A DNA stretch of 64,000 nucleotides. Source: Aquarana catesbeiana. Its lineage: Eukaryota > Chordata > Amphibia > Anura > Ranidae. The translations under genes were made by a program, and so were the position numbers. How positions within the stretch are numbered: the first letter of the stretch is position 1; every line of letters starts with the position of its first letter. A model generated the notes under the pieces. The model saw nothing but the letters and a program-made list of their open reading frames with translations, ran no database searches and had not been told where the DNA came from. Positions 57,370 to 64,000 of the stretch are shown here, piece after piece. The stretch spans positions 497,516,063-497,580,062 of the forward strand of contig NC_133326.1 in the NCBI RefSeq assembly GCF_042186555.1. Reading direction: 5' to 3'.

Positions 57370-57650
57370 TCATCATTGTGCCGGCAATTAAAAATTAAGA
57401 AAAAAAAAATCAGTGTGGGCCTGGTATGAATATTAAGGGGAAAATTTAGAAAAAACGGCGTAAACGGCGTGGGCCCCCCCACCCTAAAGCACCTTGTCCC
57501 CATGTTGATGGGGACAGGAGCCTCTTCCCCACAACCCAGGCTTATCAGAATCTGGACGTCCCCTTTAACAAGGGTGCTCCCAGATCCCACCCCCCCACGT
57601 GAATGAGTAATAGTACCCCTACCCATTCACCAAAAAAGTGTAAAAGTGAA
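57370..57650. repeat. Fragment related to one arm of the 2.3-kb fold-back element
   Basis: Shares aaaacggcg, caccttgtccccatgttgat and cccctacccattcac blocks, in the same order, with 23680-24060. Confidence 0.75.
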
Positions 57651-58969
57651 TAAAGACAGTACAGTTTTTGACAATTCCTTTATTAAATAAAACAAAAACA
57701 ATGTCCCCTGATGTAGATCCATTGTCAATCATGCCATTGCTGGAACCTAAAAAAGAAAAAATAGTTGAGGGCAGCTCTCTAGGGTAATATTGTTTGGAGA
57801 CACTTCCTGATGACAATATAACGTTCTATGAAACATTACCATGCACTGTTCTTTAGATACTATAAGCTAGATTACTGACCTGTTTGTACCTTACATCCCG
57901 TGGCCAAAAAAAAAAAAAAGTTATTATTTTACTTATATTTTTTTTTATATCTATCTGTAACTTTTCTTATTTCCTGACTCTTCTTTATGAAGATGTTGAT
58001 AACCCTGAATCTTGTACCTCAATGCGTGCATGTATTGTTATAATGTAGGTTTGATGCTCCTTTAGCACTCGTTGTGATTAGATGTCAATGAGTCTACTTT
58101 ACCACTGTACTATTTTCTAGCATGTATGTACACATTGTGTACTGTTATAAATGTCAATTTGAATGTACAGTATGTGCATATTTTCCATTCCACATATCAA
58201 GATGTGCACTCAGCTGGGATTGGTCATTTTCAGAACCTCATCAGACACATCTTTGTACCATGTACTCTGTACTGGTATTTCATCACTAAATGATAGTGAA
58301 TAGTATGTTTAAAGCATTTCAGGAAATGATCTCATTGGGCTGCGTTATTGATTCACATTATATCTCAGCAGAAACAAGACTGATAACGAAAAGTTCAAAC
58401 TGGCATCACTATTTAGTCTACATCTCCCCATTCCCAATGTGACTTATTTACTGGGCTTCCGTTTATTTGTCATATTGTTTTCCAGAGCAGCCCTCCTGCC
58501 GCTGCCTCCCACCACAACACCATATGGTCCTGAGCTCTTCTGCTTATTTCCAAACAGATTTTTTGGCTGGATCTTTCCATAATTGCGAAATTGCGTCCTG
58601 GAAGTCTCCAGACTCTCATGACATGGGATTTATTAGTAGAACAGATTAGTATCATGGAATTTTTTTCCTTGTCCCCCTCCCATCCAGATCTAAGTGAACA
58701 TAAGTACATGTTCGCATGGACCTAAAATCTCTAGGGGCAATAAGCAGCTGATAACAAAAAGCAGAGACTCTTTGGAGCAACATTGACACTGGGTGCCTCA
58801 GAATATGCACCTCTTAAATAACATCCCTTAAAGGGCAGTTGGGCTTGTGTACATGGGTTGACATGTTTGAAATGCATGTCAAATGCAGGGCAGCAGAATC
58901 CCATTTGTGTCAGTGTAGCTGACAGTTGTAAGTCTGCATTTTAGATGTTCAAGGAAGGAAGGGTGACCC

Positions 58970-59400
58970 CTGGAAGTTGCACATTATTATTATTATTATT
59001 ATTATGCAGGATTTACATAGTCGCCAACAGTTTGCGCAGAGCTTTACAACACGAGGGCAGACAGTACAGTTACAATACAATTCAATACAGGAGGGATCAG
59101 AGGGCCCTGCTCGTTAGAGCTTACAACCTAGAAGGGAGGGTCAAGTGGAACAAATGGTAATAGCTGTGGGGGATGATCAGATGGAGAAAATGAAAATACA
59201 GTTGTTAGGTGTGGGTAGGGTAGGCTTCTCTGAAGAGGAGGGTTTTCAGGGATAGTCTAAAAGCTAATAGAGTAGGAGATAATCAGAAAGGTTGGGGTAA
59301 GGAGTTCCATAGGAGTGGAGAGGCTCTGGAAAAGTCCTGGAGGCGAGCATGGGAGGAGGTGATGAGGGAGCTAGAGAATTGCTGCACTTTGAGATGCTGC
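58970..59400. mobile_element. Dispersed repeat with (ATT)n head
   Basis: (ATT)n at 58986-59003 is followed by gcaggatttacatagtcgcc and a conserved body (gagggccctgctcgttagag, aggagttccataggagtgg). A run of ATT at one end suggests a CR1/L2-like 3' tail, so the element may be a minus-strand retro-copy. Noncoding. Confidence 0.55.
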
Positions 59401-59422
59401 CCCAGGCGTTTCCCAAGGTTTT

Positions 59423-60050
59423 GTGATATCTTTGCTTTCTGAGAGAGCCTTGGCCTGGGCAAACCCTCTATGGGAGACGCAAAAACCTGTTGTCTTGAGT
59501 TACCCTGAGTATGTGGCTTCCTTTAAAAGGGTATTTGATGTTCCCGCACGCTCCGCTTCTGCTGCCAAGTGCCTCATGTCCTTCAGAGTACGAGAACTGT
59601 TGCCGACTACGCCAATGAATTCCGTACTCTGGCAGCAGAGGTTGCTTGGAACAATGAGGCCCTCGTGGCTGCTTTTTCTCATGGTCTCTCGGATTCCATA
59701 AAGGATGAGATAGCAGCCCGAAATATACCCACTGAGCTGGAGAGGTTGATCACGTTTGCCATCCTCATTGACTCCAGACTCAGAGAAAGACTCTCATTTA
59801 AGGAGCGCTTGCAGAAACCTCCTGTACGTTTGCCTCCGAGCTTTGCAATCCCACCCGTGCCTCCCTCACCTCCCATGCCTCCTGGTACCGAGTCGGTCAG
59901 TGAAGATGAACCCATGCACTTGGGCTTCACGCGTCTCTCTGCGGATGAGAGAGCCTTTAGGAGGAGGGAGAGATTGTGCCTTTATTGTGGCCAGGCAGGT
60001 CACTTTTTGAAGTCTTGTCCTACCCATCCAGGGAACGTCCGAATCTTGAG
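59423..60050 (+). pseudogene. gag pseudogene of the chromovirus
   Basis: Capsid-like part (ALAWANPLWE, SYPEYVASFKRVFD) in one frame, then a frame change at about 59575 into a second frame with VADYANEFRTLAAEVAWN and a zinc knuckle CLYCGQAGHFLKSC (about 59977-60018). Gag packages the element RNA. The N-terminal half is missing. Confidence 0.88.
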
Positions 60051-60084
60051 GTTGTTATTAGGTGGCGTTGTTTCGTCCCCAGTT

Positions 60085-61020
60085 ATCCAGAAGGATAAGC
60101 CCCTGGTTTCGGTCACCCTTTCTTGGGCTGAGTCGTCCATCGAGATACAGGCTCTAATCAACTCTGGGGCTGCAGGCGTGTTCATTGATGCTGCCTTTGT
60201 ATCGCAGCACTCGATTCCCGCTGCAGCTGCATGACACTCCACTTGCCATTGAGGCTCTTGATGGGAGACCTCTACAGCCTGCCCATGTGACTCCGTTGTC
60301 CATGGCAGTAGGGGCTCTTCACCATGAGATAATCCAATTCCAAGTTATTTCCTCACCTAGGTTTAAGCTGGTTATTGGTTATCCTTGGTTACAGAGGCAC
60401 AACCCCTCTTTTGATTGGCTCCATGCTGAGGTTCTTTCTTGGTCACCACAATGCAGTGAGACATGCTTCCAGAAGGTAGCCAAGGTCCTGTGCACCTCTT
60501 CACTCGACTCCCTGCTGGAGGAGTACCGCAATTTTAGTGATGTCTTCGACAAAGGTCAAGCCGGTAGTTTGCCTCCACACCGGCCTTATGATTGCACAAT
60601 TGACCTTCAACCTGGTGCCATACCCCCTCGTAGCCGGGTTTACCCTTTGTCGGTCTTGGAGGATAAGGCCATGGAGGAGTATGTTGCAGGTGCACTTTCT
60701 CGAGGTTTTATCCGCAAATCCTCGTCTCCTGCTGGTACTGGTTTCTTCTTTGTGAAGACCTTGAGACCTTGTATTGATTATAGGGGTCTCAATCGTTTCA
60801 CAATTAAGAATGCCTACCTGATTCTGTTAATTACAGGGAGCAACGGTTTTCATGAAGCTTGATTTGATAGGGGCATACAATCTCATGCGGATTAAGGTGG
60901 GCGAAGAGTGAAAAACTACGTTTAATGCCAGAGCAGGCCATTATGAGTACCTCGTAATGCCTTTTGGCCTTTGTAACGCCCCGGCAGTTTTCCAGGAATT
61001 TGTGTCCTCCGAGATTTGTT
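60085..61020 (+). pseudogene. Protease and reverse-transcriptase pseudogene
   Basis: Protease trace ALINSGAAGVFID (the usual Asp of the active-site triad appears as Asn) before a frame change near 60200. The RT continues with PYDCTIDLQPGAIPPRSRVY and PCIDYRGLNRFTIKN; a further shift near 60835 and a TGA near 60911 interrupt the palm. The following block (MPFGLCNAPAVFQEF) is in another frame. Confidence 0.88.
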
Positions 61021-61600
61021 GCAGTTATGTGTGGTGGTTTATTTCGATGATATCCTCATATTTTCCAAGTCCCTGGAAAGCCACCACACAGATGTCTGTC
61101 GTGTGCTTCAGAAACTAAGAGAAAACAATCTCTATTGTAAACTGGAGAAGTGCGAGTTCCATCGTGAACAGGTTAAATTCCTGGGCTATGTCATTTCCAC
61201 TGCTGGTTTTCCGATGGACCCAGAGACACTTTCGGCAGTTTCCTGGGCTTTGCCAACTATTATCGGAAGTTTATTCGTAACTTCTCGTCTCTGGTCAAGC
61301 CCCTGACTGATATGACTGGAAAGGACGGTAACCCACAGAGTTGGTCTCCGGAGTCCATTAAGGCCTTTGAAAGTCTCAAGGCTGCCTTTGTTTCTGCTCC
61401 TTTGTTGGCACATCCTGATCCTATGTTGCCTTTTATCCTAAAAGTTGATGCTTCTGAGACTGGAGTTGGCGCCCTTCTGTCTCAACGTCCTAACTCTGAG
61501 AGCGCTATGCATCCGTGTGGCTACTTTTCCAAGAAATTGTCACCTGCAGACTGCAATTACGAGATTGGTGAAAGAATGGAGACATCTCCTTGAAGGTACC
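61016..61600 (+). pseudogene. RT palm end and RNase H pseudogene
   Basis: VVYFDDILIFSK carries the FDD catalytic pair, followed by FLGYVIS. After a shift near 61250 the RNase H start is seen as KVDASETGVGALLSQ and YFSKKL. Small deletions separate these. Confidence 0.88.
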
Positions 61601-61641
61601 ACTGTGCCGGTTCTCATTCTGACCATAAGAATATCACATTC

Positions 61642-63236
61642 TTGTCTGAGGCTAAGCGCCTCTCTCCCAGAAGAGCGCGATGGGCTCTTTTCTTGTCGAG
61701 TTTTAATTACATTGTCTCATTCTTACCTGGTACTAAGAATGTAAGGGCTGACACCTTGTCACAACAATTTTCCTCCACTTCCAAGTTGGAGTCGGTTCCG
61801 GTTCCTGTGATTCTTCCTGATTGTATTCTGGCTACGGTTCGCACCAGTCTTACTTCTCCTTTGGGTGACAAAATGCTTGCTGCTCAGGTCCATGCTCCTC
61901 CTGAGAAACCTTGTGACCGCTGCTTTGTCCCAGAGAGTCTCCGTACTGCTGTGCTCCAGACTTACCATTCTGCCAAGACAGCTGGCCACCCTGGGAAGAA
62001 TCAACTCATTTGGGCCATTTCCCAACAATTCTGGTGGCCTATTCTACGGGCTGATGTAACCGTGCCTTCGTAGCTGCCTATTCCGTGTGTGTTTAGAGTA
62101 AGATTCCACGACACCTTCCAATGGGCCTCCTAAAACCCATACCCAATGTAGAGAGGCCCTGGACCCACCTGTCTATGGATTTCATTGTGGAGTTACCCAA
62201 CTCCCAAGGCAACACTGTTATCCTTATGGTGGTTGACCAGTTCTCAAAGATGTGTCATTGTATTCCACTTAACAAGTTGCCCACTTCTAAGGAACTGGCT
62301 TCCATTTTTGCTCGAGAGATCTTTCGCTTACATGGGCTACCCAAGGTGATTGTCTCGGACAGGGGTAGTTAGTTTGCCTCCCGGTTCTGGCGAGCCTTTT
62401 GTGCACAGTTGGGAATTCAGCTTGCTTTCTCCTCTGCGTATAACCCGCAGTCTAATGGGGCAGCAGAATGAGCCAATCAGTCCTTGGAGCAATTCTTACG
62501 TTGCTATATTTCTGACCATCCTAACTGGTCAGACCTACTACAGTGGGCAGAGTTTGCTCACAACAGTGCCTTGAATTCTGCTTCCCGATTGTCCCCGTTT
62601 ATGGCGAATTATGGTTTCCATCCTTCCATGTTGCCTGACTCGTTTGTTCCGCAGAGTATTCCTACGTTAGAGGAGCATCTCCGTGGTCTTCGTTCCACTT
62701 GGGCACAATTTCAGGAGGCTTTGCAACATGCTAACGATAGGTGTAGACTCCACGCTGACCGCAGCCACCTGCCTGCGCCTTCCTACCAGGTTGGGGACAG
62801 AGTCTGGCTGTCGTCTCGCAACCTCCGACTTCATGTTCCTTCTTTGAAGTTTGCACCTCGGTTTATTGGGCCTTTCCGTATCCTTCACAGGATTAACCCA
62901 GTGGCTTACGCCTTGGACCTTCCTCCTAGTATGCGCATCTCAAATGTGTTTCATGTCTCCTTATTGAAATTTTTGGTCTGCAACCACTTTACCACCTCGG
63001 TGCCACGTCCTCACCCTATACAGGTTGAGAACCATGAGGAGTATGAAGTACAATCCATTGTTGGCTCCCGTAGGTTCCGTGGGCGCATACAGTACCTGGT
63101 ACATTGGAAGGGGTACGGTCCGGAGGAAAGCTCTTGGGTCTCATCCTCGGACGTACATGCCCCTGTCCTCCTCCGTGATTTCCATAGATGCTTTCCCCTC
63201 AAGCCCGGTGGTCCTCCGAGGGGGAGGGAACGTTGA
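61642..63236 (+). pseudogene. Integrase with chromodomain pseudogene
   Basis: Zinc-binding HHCC region (QTYHSAKTAGHPGKNQ), catalytic core with the first Asp in LSMDFIVELPN and second in VIVSDRGS, a stop at about 62370, then a long open stretch from 62484 (RDQAEFAHNS-like, RFIGPFRI, HVSLLK) ending in a chromodomain IQYLVHWKGYGPEESSWV at about 63088-63140. Chromodomains steer integration to marked chromatin. The catalytic Glu region around 62460 is damaged. Confidence 0.9.
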
Positions 63237-63247
63237 GGAGGGGGTAC

Positions 63248-63600
63248 TGTCTGGGCTGGGCTCAGCCCTTCCTTCTCTGAGCTGGCCGCTCAGCTGTCGG
63301 CTAATTGGCAGCTCCCATCTCTCTCCACAGTCCCAGCTGTTGTTGATTCTGCTCGTCAGTCCTGCCAACTTAAAGCCGTCCAGCTCACTTGATCTCTGCC
63401 TTCGCCTTTGTCAACATCTCAGAGACATTTTCCTGTGTTCCTGTTGAAGACTTGCTCGGCTGACATTCTTTCTGGCTCCTGATCCTGCTTGCTGTACTAC
63501 TACGTTTATCTCTGGCTCTCTGACATTTGCTTGGCTGACTACCCGATCTGGTTACTGAACTCTAGCTTGTTTTGACTACGTTTACTCTGTTTATTAACAA
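63248..63600 (+). mobile_element. 3' LTR start of the chromovirus
   Basis: Begins TGTCTGGGCTGGG right after the polypurine tract, a usual LTR 5' border. The right border is not clear; A/T-rich ttattaacaataataataat sequence follows at 63591. Confidence 0.6.
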
Positions 63601-63639
63601 TAATAATAATTTTTTATTTTTTTTTCCAACAAACGAAGA

Positions 63640-64000
63640 CGCCATATACCTCCATATGTGGTGGGGGGACAGAGTTTGTCTATCAACCAAATATGTGAGA
63701 CTGAAACAACCTTCTACCAAATTGGGCCCTCGATTCATCGGTCCTTACAGAATTATTGCTCGAGTCGGGCCAGTCTCTTATCGGTTGAAATTGTCCTCCT
63801 CTCTCCGGATTCACCCTGTATTTCACGTTTCCCTCCTCAAAAAAGGCAATTTTCAATCGCTACTCCAGAACGCAACAGCTACCTCCTCCTGTTCTTGTTG
63901 ATGGACAAAATGAGTTTGAAGTTTCTTGATGACAGGGTCGTGGCCTACGGTATCTGGTTCATTGGAAGGTATTTCCGGTCACAAACCGTTCCCAGGTCCC
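63640..64000 (+). pseudogene. Second chromovirus fragment: integrase C-terminus and chromodomain start
   Basis: Frame with WGDRVCLSTKYVRLK, GPRFIGPYRI and HPVFHVSLLK, homologous to 62790-62970 but clearly diverged, then a broken chromodomain start (YLVHWK near 63950). It runs off the window edge. Confidence 0.85.

Larger units (their letters stand above)
59420..63247 (+). mobile_element. Ty3/gypsy chromovirus, degraded internal region
   Basis: Plus-strand order gag, protease, reverse transcriptase, RNase H, integrase, chromodomain, then a polypurine tract (gaacgttgaggagggggtac) directly before a TG that starts the 3' LTR. This order and the C-terminal chromodomain place it in the chromovirus group of Ty3/gypsy LTR retrotransposons. 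At least five frame changes and several stops; not functional. No 5' LTR was found: the sequence to the left of about 59420 is another repeat, so the copy seems truncated or rearranged there. Confidence 0.92.

Noticed and set aside
58222..58262. Another hammerhead-like segment (minus-strand CUGAUGAGGUUCUGAAAA)
   Set aside because: Core words are present, but stem II cannot form more than about two pairs and no stem I partner or cleavage triplet follows.
1..64000. CRISPR arrays, operons, rRNA or tRNA genes
   Set aside because: This is animal nuclear DNA; tandem repeats here lack spacer structure, and no cloverleaf with the usual tRNA A and B boxes was seen in reading the window.

Overview
This is nuclear DNA of a vertebrate, most likely an anuran amphibian of the true-frog type. 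That placement is an inference from the repeats: many Tc1-like elements, palindromic hAT MITEs, TTAA-flanked repeats and chromoviruses, inside long repeat-filled introns. The one host gene is on the minus strand: the 5' half of PDGFRB, the platelet-derived growth factor receptor beta. I can place eleven coding exons (2 to 12 by human numbering) with consensus splice sites and continuous reading phase, from the start codon at 48523 to the juxtamembrane exon ending at 1945. They encode about 588 residues: signal peptide, five Ig domains, transmembrane helix and juxtamembrane segment. The kinase exons lie beyond the left edge. Noncoding exon 1 was not found and lies to the right of 48559, inside or outside the window.

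The introns are almost all mobile DNA. Intron 11 (2078-10388) carries a complete 5.36-kb hAT transposon with an 8-bp target duplication, subterminal ACTTG-rich repeats and a BED-finger transposase gene of three exons that reads open throughout (645 residues). Intron 6 (27156-33197) is almost entirely three abutting Tc1-like elements, two of them with younger insertions nested inside. Introns 5, 7 and 9 and the upstream DNA hold L1 fragments, TTAA-flanked repeats, a 2.3-kb fold-back element with a TTA duplication, and many short hAT-type MITEs.

The most notable signal is a set of three hammerhead-ribozyme motifs in introns 10, 9 and 7. All three lie on the minus strand, in the sense of PDGFRB transcription. 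The one at 11253-11293 has a perfect core and fully paired stems I and II. The other two keep hairpins by covariation but are degraded.

Right of the gene (48560-64000) are further repeats, a locally duplicated block of about 430 bp, and a degraded Ty3/gypsy chromovirus (59420-63247). That copy has recognisable gag zinc knuckle, protease, RT, RNase H, integrase and chromodomain pieces, followed by its 3' LTR start and a second chromovirus fragment at the window edge.
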